A DNA stretch of 54,579 nt, from NCBI GenBank assembly GCA_016462905.1, contig JAEMSI010000008.1, positions 1 to 54,579 on the forward strand. Reading direction: 5' to 3'. Positions 9,716 through 16,918 of this stretch are shown here, in pieces (positions within the stretch are counted from its first letter, which is position 1; every line of letters starts with the position of its first letter). The DNA is from Polynucleobacter sp. GTDB taxonomy: Bacteria > Pseudomonadota > Gammaproteobacteria > Burkholderiales > Burkholderiaceae. Made by a program: the position numbers and the translations under genes. The notes under the pieces were generated by a model. The model searched no databases, had not been told where the DNA came from, and saw nothing but the letters and a program-made list of their open reading frames with translations.

Positions 9716-10852
9716 TTATTTTGCCTGCCAATCCATGATAAGCCTTTCGAAGAGGGTGGTGGCTTGGGTGATTTTTTCGGTATAACAGAACTCATCAGTT
9801 TGGTGGGCCATTTCGGGTTGTCCGGGCCCCAGAACAACGGTTGGCGGATCTCCGATCACTTCTTTTAAAGCCGAGGCATCACTGAAATACGAGACGGTTT
9901 TTTCAACTGGGAACTCGCCGTTGATTTCATTACAACGGCTATAGACATTTTGGATCCAAGGATCGCTCGATGGGGTAAAAAATCCCTCGACGTCGATGAT
10001 GGTTTCTAGTTTGATGTGCCCGCCCAGTGCTTTGCAAAGACAGCCATAGATATGTTGATGGCTTTGACCAGGAATGGTGCGAATATCCAAGGTCATTTCG
10101 GCCGCATCGGGAACCGAATTAATATTCAGACCTGCTTTAGCAGTACCCACATTTAAAGTGGCTTGTCCCATTAAGGGATGGGGTGGATTATCAAATTGAA
10201 AGTGTTCGAGAGCGAGTGCGCCTTTGGCAATTTTATAAAACGCATTATCGCCACGCTCTGGCATCGATCCATGCGCTGTCACTCCCTCGGCTTTAGCTCG
10301 TAACCAATAGGCGCCTTTATGGCCGATGAGGGGTTCATTCGCAGTCGGTTCAGCCACTACAAAGCAACCTGCTTTACCAATGAAATCGAGGACGCGTTTT
10401 TGGGCCGCAATATAAAAAGCCCCTTCGCAACCAGTTTCTTCGCCCGCAGTAATAATTAAGCTGATGCCATTCCCTTGTTTAGCAATCTCTGCTGTTCTCA
10501 TGGCGGCCACGACAAAAGCAGCCACGCCACTTTTCATATCGCTAGAGCCGCGGCCAAATAATTTACCGTCGTGTATTTCGCCTGCGAAAGGCGGGTGAGT
10601 CCATTCACGACTTCCTAATGGCACCACATCGACGTGCCCCGTAAAACAAATATTGGTTTTATTGGGACGACCACCAATGCGCGCTACTAAACTAGTGCGG
10701 CGTGGTGCAAAGTCGACTTTCATACATTCAAATCCGGCACCCTCCAGTAATTGCGCTAAAAAATCACACAACTCATCTTCATTGCCTGGTGGATTGATCG
10801 TATTAAAACGAATTAAATCTTGGGTTAATTGAATAGGATCTAGGATGGTCAT
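9716..10852 (-). CDS. M20 metallopeptidase, ArgE/DapE family deacylase
   Basis: A 378-residue hydrolase with the two-zinc M20 motifs GHVDVVPLG (about residue 71), GSSDMKSGVAAF (about 97) and the general-base motif ITAGEETGCEGA (about 130). Members remove acyl groups from amino acids (acetylornithine, succinyl-diaminopimelate) or cleave dipeptides. It sits between the aconitase X genes and the aminotransferase, so it is probably a catabolic N-acyl-amino-acid hydrolase rather than a biosynthetic ArgE. Gap to the next gene is short (about 20 nt). Confidence 0.88.
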   Translation of the reverse strand: MTILDPIQLTQDLIRFNTINPPGNEDELCDFLAQLLEGAGFECMKVDFAPRRTSLVARIGGRPNKTNICFTGHVDVVPLGSREWTHPPFAGEIHDGKLFGRGSSDMKSGVAAFVVAAMRTAEIAKQGNGISLIITAGEETGCEGAFYIAAQKRVLDFIGKAGCFVVAEPTANEPLIGHKGAYWLRAKAEGVTAHGSMPERGDNAFYKIAKGALALEHFQFDNPPHPLMGQATLNVGTAKAGLNINSVPDAAEMTLDIRTIPGQSHQHIYGCLCKALGGHIKLETIIDVEGFFTPSSDPWIQNVYSRCNEINGEFPVEKTVSYFSDASALKEVIGDPPTVVLGPGQPEMAHQTDEFCYTEKITQATTLFERLIMDWQAK

Positions 10853-10878
10853 GATTAAATTTGGCTCAGAATTTTTAA

Positions 10879-11286
10879 TTACAGGATTTCAACCGTATGA
10901 TTTTTGGGATCAAGGCGAAGCTTCGATCCAGTGGGAATTGCTTGTGTAATATCCACATCAAAACCACTAAGCATGGCAATACCGCCGTGAGCCGCTCCTT
11001 GCGCAAGAATTGGATTGACGGTATTAAAAATAATCGCAGAGGGGCAGAGATTCCGCATTTTCATTTCATAAATCATCCAAGCGCTTGCAACACCGCCCTT
11101 GGCGGTATCTAAAACTAAAATCATATTGTTATATTCTTTACCAAATAATTTATGTGAAGGGCGAGAGAAAGTTCCTTTTAGTCGATCCAAGTCATAGCGC
11201 GCAGAAAAACCATCCGCTGCGGTTAAACAGATTCCCTCAACGACATCGCCTTGAGCATGAATTGCTTTAAAAATTGTTTGACTCAT
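10879..11286 (-). CDS. Aconitase X small (swivelling) subunit, DUF126
   Basis: A 135-residue DUF126 protein, the small swivelling subunit that caps the active site of two-subunit aconitase X. It has the expected GKEYNNMILVLDTAKGGVASAW-like core, of which KGGVASAWMIYEM is the recognisable part. The ATG overlaps the stop of the large subunit by 4 nt, so the two are co-translated. Known bacterial aconitase X enzymes dehydrate cis-3-hydroxy-L-proline; archaeal ones dehydrate phosphomevalonate. The first is the likelier type in this amino-acid catabolic setting. Confidence 0.88.
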   Translation of the reverse strand: MSQTIFKAIHAQGDVVEGICLTAADGFSARYDLDRLKGTFSRPSHKLFGKEYNNMILVLDTAKGGVASAWMIYEMKMRNLCPSAIIFNTVNPILAQGAAHGGIAMLSGFDVDITQAIPTGSKLRLDPKNHTVEIL

Positions 11287-12515
11287 GCGAGCCTCCCTGT
11301 TTCAGCAGCGTGAACGCAATCTTCCATTGAGGCCAAAATCGGTGTGTAGCCATAGCCCCCTAGAATATTGACCATTTTGGCGCTATTGGTCGCTAATTTT
11401 TTCCAACCATTGGCTTCGGCTATTTCGCGGGCATACGATTGGTAAAAGCACATGCCTGAAAATACAGTTCCACCAGCAGCCTCAATCGTGGCGGTGTATC
11501 CCATACGGTCAGAATCGGGTTTAACCTGAGGGCTGGTAACGGCTAGCAAGGGCTTCTTAAATTTTTTGCCTTCACATAAAGCGGCAACACTTTTCATTTC
11601 CATCAAACTGAGTTGGGGCGCAGAAAAAACAACCACATCAATTTCATCGGTAATGCGATAGGACTGCTGAAGCGCCATGACATCTTCTTTTGAAATTGTC
11701 ACAAGCGGAAGGTGTTCAACCCTTAAATCGCGTGCATGGATTGCCTCAGGTGTAACTCCTAAGATATGAAAAAGGGCGGTCGAGCCAAAGCTGGCCATCG
11801 CGGCCCCAAAATGCTTGAGAGAATCCGAACCGGGATGCCCTTCAATTCCTTCGACAATCGGAACCGACCAATAGTTCCCTGATTTTTTGCCGATCAAACC
11901 ACCTAAAGCACCCCATTCATTCAGAGATGAAGGCGTCCAAGAGACTCGATAACGGTGAGTAGGTTGACGGTGTTGGTCGAGGTGGTAGCCATAGCGCGGT
12001 GTTCTACCGGTTAAGCCTGCTGACAAAGCAGAAGGACCGCCCTCAAAATTGGAGCGTGCTCCGCAAATACTATTTGAATAAATCACAACACCCGTATCAC
12101 CAAAGGCAACATGCTCTCCAAAGACGGGCGCCATAATCGTTTGGTAATTAATGCAGGTATCGGTCATCGAAACCCCCATTTTGACAAAGGCAGCGATTGC
12201 GCGACGCTCTAATTCAATCATTTTGTCAGTCTGTCCCAGCTGCTTGGCTTTATTGAAATCAGTTCCGCGTGGATCGGTAATCGTGGGAATTCTGACCACT
12301 CTGTCTTGAGAGGTATTTTTGGCTAAACCCTCAAGCCATTGCACCCCAGCTTCGCCTAAACTTTCCGTATCCGCCATAATGTGGGCTTGCGAGACTGGCA
12401 CCAAATCATCTGCGCCAAAAAATTCACCGACTTTAATTTGATGCTCTATAGCCATTTTTCGAACGGGGCCCATTTCACCAGCCAACATGGCTTTTTCTTC
12501 ACTATTGAGTTTCAT
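11283..12515 (-). CDS. Aconitase X large (catalytic) subunit, DUF521
   Basis: A 410-residue DUF521 protein, the catalytic subunit of two-subunit aconitase X. The N-terminal LNSEEKAMLAGEMGP start and the YSNSICGARSNFEGGPSA loop, with a cysteine expected to contribute to the Fe-S cluster, are typical. The family dehydrates 3-hydroxy-amino acids such as cis-3-hydroxy-L-proline or other hydroxy acids. No proline racemase or pyrroline carboxylate reductase is adjacent, although an Ldh2-type dehydrogenase (a family that includes such reductases) is encoded far away at 42.8 kb. Substrate therefore open. Confidence 0.9.
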   Translation of the reverse strand: MKLNSEEKAMLAGEMGPVRKMAIEHQIKVGEFFGADDLVPVSQAHIMADTESLGEAGVQWLEGLAKNTSQDRVVRIPTITDPRGTDFNKAKQLGQTDKMIELERRAIAAFVKMGVSMTDTCINYQTIMAPVFGEHVAFGDTGVVIYSNSICGARSNFEGGPSALSAGLTGRTPRYGYHLDQHRQPTHRYRVSWTPSSLNEWGALGGLIGKKSGNYWSVPIVEGIEGHPGSDSLKHFGAAMASFGSTALFHILGVTPEAIHARDLRVEHLPLVTISKEDVMALQQSYRITDEIDVVVFSAPQLSLMEMKSVAALCEGKKFKKPLLAVTSPQVKPDSDRMGYTATIEAAGGTVFSGMCFYQSYAREIAEANGWKKLATNSAKMVNILGGYGYTPILASMEDCVHAAETGRLA

Positions 12516-12531
12516 TTATATCTTCGCTTCA

Positions 12532-13509
12532 TTAATCGAGAGAGGCACCTGAATCGCGGACTGCAATGGCCCATTTTGCAATCTCTCTAGTTTGAAAGGT
12601 GCCGAGCGACTCGCGGAATTGGGTGTTGGGTTGAACACCGATATTACCGAGGCGTTCTTTAAAACTAGCTGAGGTAGCAATTTTTTCAACTTCTTTACTG
12701 AGTATTTGTGCCACTGGCTCGGGAATTTTAGCGGGAGCAAATACCGCCCACCACGCAGTCGATTCAAATTGGGGGAAGCCTGATTCGGCCACAGTGGGTA
12801 CATTTGGAAGTACCGAAGAGCGGATTTTGCTGGTGACCGCTAATGCTCTTAACTTGCCAGATTGAATGTGTGGCAAGACCGATTGAATCGGATCAAACAT
12901 TAAGGGAATCTGTCCACCAATTAAGTCGGTGACAGCAGGAGCGCTACCTTTGTAGGGAATGTGTTTTAGTTTTATTTTTGCAACTGTTTCAAACAACGCC
13001 CCTGTCAGGTGACCGGGCGAGCCATTGCCTGCGGTTCCAAAAGCAATCGTATCGGGTTTGAGTTTAGCTTCTCGAATTAAATCAGCCAAGGTTTTAATCT
13101 TGTCGTTTGCTGGAACCACAATGACAACGGGCGCGCTTGCCACTAAACCAATCGGCGTGAAATCTTTGGTCATGTCGTAGGGTAATTGCTTATACAAGCT
13201 ACCGTTAATAGCATGAGTACCGACTGTGCCGAGCATAATGGTGTAACCATCAGGAGTTGATTTAGCCACCAAATCTGCACCCACCGAGCCGCCTGCGCCG
13301 CCTCGGTTATCCACGAAGACTTGTTGCTTTAAATCATCGCCCAGCATTTGGGCTAAAGGCCTAGCGACAATATCGGTCGGCCCCCCTGGGGGGAAGGGAA
13401 CAATTAATTTAATCGGTTTATTGGGGTAATTTTGGGCAAAACAGGACACGCTGAATAGCCATGCTGCAATCAAGAAAAATGAATAGAAATGGAATTTAAA
13501 GGTACGCAT
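12532..13509 (-). CDS. Bug/TctC family periplasmic binding protein
   Basis: A 325-residue extracytoplasmic binding protein of the tripartite tricarboxylate receptor (Bug) family. It has a signal peptide (hydrophobic 9-22, cut near CFAQNYPNKP) and the family start NYPNKPIKLIVPFPPGGPTD, plus HIPYKGSAPAVTDLIGGQI. No TctA/TctB membrane genes are present, as is common for Bug proteins of Burkholderiales. It lies 16 nt before the aconitase X operon partners and 12 nt after a second Bug gene of the same size. Likely captures the operon's substrate. Confidence 0.92.
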   Translation of the reverse strand: MRTFKFHFYSFFLIAAWLFSVSCFAQNYPNKPIKLIVPFPPGGPTDIVARPLAQMLGDDLKQQVFVDNRGGAGGSVGADLVAKSTPDGYTIMLGTVGTHAINGSLYKQLPYDMTKDFTPIGLVASAPVVIVVPANDKIKTLADLIREAKLKPDTIAFGTAGNGSPGHLTGALFETVAKIKLKHIPYKGSAPAVTDLIGGQIPLMFDPIQSVLPHIQSGKLRALAVTSKIRSSVLPNVPTVAESGFPQFESTAWWAVFAPAKIPEPVAQILSKEVEKIATSASFKERLGNIGVQPNTQFRESLGTFQTREIAKWAIAVRDSGASLD

Positions 13510-13521
13510 GAAATAATTTGA

Positions 13522-14496
13522 TCAGTCTACCTTTGCGCCAGATTCTTTAACTAGCTGGCTATATTTTTGGGCTTCATTTTGGACAAAAGCAGCAAATTCT
13601 TTTGACGGCATAAAGGAGGGAACCGCCCCTTGGTTAGAAAGTAGTTCATAGAAACTTTTTTCATTGGTTACCGCTGCAATATCTTTGTTTAAGAGTTCAA
13701 TCACCAAGGAACTTGTTCCCGCGGGGACAAAAATACCTTGCCAGTTTTCAATATTGAATCCAGGGTAGCCCGATTCAGCGATGGTTGGAATATTGGGTAA
13801 TAATGGCGAACGCTTTAGAGTGGTTACCGCAATTGCTCGTAATTTTCCCGAATTGATATGGGGTAATGCGGGCGGGATACCAGCAAAAAATAAATCGACC
13901 TGACCACCCAGTAAATCCGTAATTGCAGGCGCACCACCTTTATATGGGATATGCGTCATGGAGACATTGGCCATTGATTTGAATAGTTCTCCTGCTAAAT
14001 GTTGAGGACCGCCACTGCCAGACGAAGCAAAATTAACAGCACCTTTTTTAGCTTGGATCAATTGCACTAAATCGGCTAGACTTTTTATGGGCGACTGTGA
14101 ATTTACCACCAAGACTAATGGTGCCGATGCTACTTTAGAAATCGCTACCAAATCCTTGCTCGCATCAAACGGCATTTGTTTATAGAGGGACGGATTGATT
14201 GCCACTTCTGCTGGAGAGGAGAGTAGCAGGGTATAGCCATCAGGACTTGATTTTGCAACGATATCGGCACCAATATTACCGCCAGCGCCAGGTTTATTTT
14301 CTACGATGAGTTGTTGTTTCCATAAAGGGGACAACTTGGTGCTTAGGGCTCTTGCTACCACATCAGTTGCTCCACCTGCTGGGAAGGGAACAATTAATTT
14401 AATCGGTTTATTGGGGTAATTCTGCGCAGCGATGTTCTGGATAAAAACCGCTAGCAAAATTCCAAGCAAAAGTCTTAATTTGGATATTAAGTTCAT
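13522..14496 (-). CDS. Bug/TctC family periplasmic binding protein, first gene of the leftward operon
   Basis: A 324-residue Bug protein with signal peptide (ends about IAAQNYPNKP) and the motif VPFPAGGATDVVARAL; it also has HIPYKGGAPAITDLLGGQV. The 31-nt coding stretch giving NYPNKPIKLIVPFP is nearly identical in DNA to that of the downstream Bug gene, so the two look like a tandem duplication that has diverged elsewhere. As the first gene of the operon its promoter should lie in 14497-14632, opposite the Crp-like gene. Ligand unknown. Confidence 0.92.
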   Translation of the reverse strand: MNLISKLRLLLGILLAVFIQNIAAQNYPNKPIKLIVPFPAGGATDVVARALSTKLSPLWKQQLIVENKPGAGGNIGADIVAKSSPDGYTLLLSSPAEVAINPSLYKQMPFDASKDLVAISKVASAPLVLVVNSQSPIKSLADLVQLIQAKKGAVNFASSGSGGPQHLAGELFKSMANVSMTHIPYKGGAPAITDLLGGQVDLFFAGIPPALPHINSGKLRAIAVTTLKRSPLLPNIPTIAESGYPGFNIENWQGIFVPAGTSSLVIELLNKDIAAVTNEKSFYELLSNQGAVPSFMPSKEFAAFVQNEAQKYSQLVKESGAKVD

Positions 14497-14632
14497 GATT
14501 TTTTAAGTATAAGCGGGTAGCAAATTAAATCTAGAAATCCTTATTGGAGGCTTAGATTCATGGCCCTTTAATTAGTTGCTTTAATGGTATTATATTATTT
14601 ATAGGTTTATAAATAAAGGATAAGTTCGATTT

Positions 14633-15268
14633 ATGTTCTCATCGGAGACAACGCAGATGAATCAAAATAATGTCTGCAGTTTTAGACCAATTAGCTCAGA
14701 CTTGGAGAATGGCTTACGAGAGAATATTCTTCTGCAAAATACCAGCCCCATACTTTTTGCTGAGATTCTAAAAAAAATCCAAATTGAAAAATTAAAAAAG
14801 CGGCGCCCCATCATGCATTTTGGTGATCAGCCCAGTGAAATTTATTTTGTGATTAGTGGTTCGCTAAAAAGATCCATGCAGGGCGTAGGCAGAAGAGAGC
14901 ATATATTTGATGTAACGTATGCCAATGAATTTGATTCGCCCTATGTCGAATGGGTCGCTGGTTCGATGCCGTATTACAGTATTTCGGCTGCAACCAATGC
15001 AATCGTTGGGAAAATGAGCTTATTTGAGTGGAAAAAGATCATTCAGACTGATGAAGGCTTAAATAATTTGTTTTCCGATTTAGTGCAAAAGAAGTATTTG
15101 GAAATGGTGAACCATTCGTCCAATCTCTTACTTTTAAATAGCGTTGAAAATTACAAGCGCGTTAGTAAAACCATGCCTAAACTGGTGAAAACACTGAACA
15201 AACGCGAGTTGGGTGCCTACCTAGGTATTTCTGCTGAAACCATGAGCAAAATTCTGCGCTACGCTTAA
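14633..15268 (+). CDS. Crp/Fnr-family regulator with shortened DNA-binding domain
   Basis: A 211-residue protein with a cyclic-nucleotide-type sensor barrel (for example HFGDQPSEIYFVISGSLKRS, about residues 63-82), a long dimerisation helix and the first helices of a Crp-type helix-turn-helix (LNKRELGAYLGISAETMSKI). It then stops at ILRYA, right after the recognition helix, so the winged hairpin present in Crp and Fnr is missing. Only one N-terminal cysteine is seen (NNVCSF), not the Fnr cluster set. Start may be ATG 14633 or ATG 14657. Diverges from the Bug/aconitase X operon and may control it. Confidence 0.8.
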   Translation: MFSSETTQMNQNNVCSFRPISSDLENGLRENILLQNTSPILFAEILKKIQIEKLKKRRPIMHFGDQPSEIYFVISGSLKRSMQGVGRREHIFDVTYANEFDSPYVEWVAGSMPYYSISAATNAIVGKMSLFEWKKIIQTDEGLNNLFSDLVQKKYLEMVNHSSNLLLLNSVENYKRVSKTMPKLVKTLNKRELGAYLGISAETMSKILRYA

Positions 15269-15283
15269 GTGCCTTGATACATC

Positions 15284-15308
15284 AGCGCTGATATGAATCA
15301 GCGCTTTT
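15284..15308 (+). terminator. Probable terminator after the Crp-like gene
   Basis: Perfect 8-bp stem AGCGCTGA (15284-15291) with TCAGCGCT (15298-15305), 6-nt loop, followed by only three T residues. It lies 16 nt after the Crp-like stop and just before the end of the convergent soeC-like gene, so it may serve both directions weakly. Confidence 0.6.
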
Positions 15309-15313
15309 GCTCA

Positions 15314-16249
15314 CTACGATATGCGTTGGTAGTATAAATTTTGTGGGTGATTTGCTTCGGCAAAAAACATCCATCGCTCAACAATTAAGCCGCTGTAATG
15401 AATTACAAAAGCCAAGACGATGAGGCTGTAGTAACTCGAGTAAATCGAATAGACCAAGAGTAGCATCGGCAATAAAAAGGCATTAAAGAAAATAATTTTT
15501 CTGAGATTAGCAATTACCAGATTACTTTGTTGATGAAAGAATTCACGGGTATTGAAGCTACCGCCCATTAAACCCATTGACGTTTGACGCAGCTTGGTGT
15601 TTTTTATTCCAGTAGCGGTATTTAAATTCGATTTAGGTTTTAAATTCAGATTACGCCGCCAAATACTTAATTTGATGGTGAGCGATACAAAGAGAAAAAT
15701 AAAGCCAAAGCCTGCTAGTAATACCGGATTTGGGATCGCAATCGCATCCGACCATAAGGTAATAAGGCTGGCTAATAAAAGCCATCCCGAGGTAAGCCCG
15801 AGTACAACAAAATTCAGCATCGTCAGGGGTGTGGCCCATTCTTGAATAAAGCGGATGCATTGATAGATCTGGGCAGTACAGGCCCACAAAAGAGCGGCCA
15901 GCGCAATGACGACCAACCAGAGCAGGGCCGATTCTTGGTTTTGCAGACTCATGTACCAAGCATATGCGGTTGCCAGCATAAATAAGGGCAGGACGATGAC
16001 TTCGCGTGAAAGCCACGATGTGCGCCACATATGCGCTGCTCTCCATGCGCGTTCAGGGTGACCTAAATGAAAAAACGAGGCCATTAAACTAATCACTAAG
16101 AGCGCTAATGCAAGCGGTAATGCCAGCCATACTAAAAAGCTTTTTGGTAAACCCACGCCACCTAAACTAAGTAGGGCAATAAAAACCAATAGTCCTTGTG
16201 ACATGCCTGCCAAGGTAGTGAAAAAAACTAAAGAAAAATTCGGTTGCAT
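15314..16249 (-). CDS. soeC: Membrane anchor subunit, DmsC/NrfD type (SoeC-like)
   Basis: A 311-residue inner-membrane protein with about eight hydrophobic helices and the DmsC pattern (HLGHPERAWRA at about residue 62, RTSWLSREVI, HYSGLIVERWMFFAEA near the end). It anchors the molybdenum and Fe-S subunits encoded upstream to the membrane and passes electrons to quinone. Its start overlaps the stop of the Fe-S subunit. Gene order soeA-soeB-soeC and the lack of a Tat signal in the A subunit match the cytoplasm-facing sulfite-oxidising enzyme SoeABC rather than DMSO reductase. SoeC identity is by context plus family. Confidence 0.82.
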   Translation of the reverse strand: MQPNFSLVFFTTLAGMSQGLLVFIALLSLGGVGLPKSFLVWLALPLALALLVISLMASFFHLGHPERAWRAAHMWRTSWLSREVIVLPLFMLATAYAWYMSLQNQESALLWLVVIALAALLWACTAQIYQCIRFIQEWATPLTMLNFVVLGLTSGWLLLASLITLWSDAIAIPNPVLLAGFGFIFLFVSLTIKLSIWRRNLNLKPKSNLNTATGIKNTKLRQTSMGLMGGSFNTREFFHQQSNLVIANLRKIIFFNAFLLPMLLLVYSIYSSYYSLIVLAFVIHYSGLIVERWMFFAEANHPQNLYYQRIS

Positions 16250-16905
16250 TAACTTTCATCCTTAACAGCTTGTATGGTTTCTGTAATCGAGCGGGGCAAG
16301 TAGTGATTTGCTGGAGCGGTCTCCCACTCAGGCATTAAGGCGTATCCACCCCGTTCTTGAATCGCTAGACTGGCTTCCGATTTGGGATCGTGCACGTCAC
16401 CAAAAATACGCGCGCTAGTGGGGCATGCGAGTACGCAGGCGGGTTTGCGTTCGGCTTCGGGTAAGGTTTCGCTGTAAATTCGATCGACACACAGAGTGCA
16501 CTTCGTCATCACTTGACGTTCCTCGTCGAGTTCGCGTGCGCCGTACGGGCAAGCCCAAGAACAATATTTGCAGCCAATGCATTTGTCGTAGTCGACTAAA
16601 ACAATGCCATCCTCAGCCCTTTTATAGCTTGCGCCGGTTGGGCAAACTGGAACACAAGGGGGCTCTTCGCAATGCAGGCAAGATTTAGGAAAGTGAATCG
16701 TTTCCACTTTTGGAAACGATCCGGCTTCATAGGTTTGGACGCGATTAAAGAAAGTGCCAGTCGGACTTTCGCCATAGGCGTGCAAATCGGTGAGAGGACC
16801 TGCTGAACCTTGGGTATTCCATTCTTTGCAGGACGTAACGCAGGCGTGGCAGCCAACGCAGACATTTAAATCGATGACGAGAGCGAGTTGTTTGGTCGTT
16901 TTCAT
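16249..16905 (-). CDS. soeB: Four [4Fe-4S] cluster electron-transfer subunit (SoeB-like)
   Basis: A 218-residue ferredoxin-like subunit with four cysteine groups: CVGCHACVTSC, CLHCEEPPCVPVCP, CIGCKYCSWACP and CTLCVDRI...CVLACP, enough for four [4Fe-4S] clusters. It carries electrons from the molybdopterin subunit to the membrane anchor. The gene is 13 nt downstream of the A subunit and overlaps the C subunit start. The family is shared by DMSO, polysulfide and sulfite enzymes; the sulfonate context supports SoeB. Confidence 0.85.
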   Translation of the reverse strand: MKTTKQLALVIDLNVCVGCHACVTSCKEWNTQGSAGPLTDLHAYGESPTGTFFNRVQTYEAGSFPKVETIHFPKSCLHCEEPPCVPVCPTGASYKRAEDGIVLVDYDKCIGCKYCSWACPYGARELDEERQVMTKCTLCVDRIYSETLPEAERKPACVLACPTSARIFGDVHDPKSEASLAIQERGGYALMPEWETAPANHYLPRSITETIQAVKDES

Positions 16906-16918
16906 TTTGGTCGTCCTC

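Noticed and set aside
10879..12515. Phosphomevalonate dehydratase for the aconitase X pair
   Set aside because: That role is known from archaeal mevalonate pathways; the bacterial amino-acid catabolic operon here points elsewhere.
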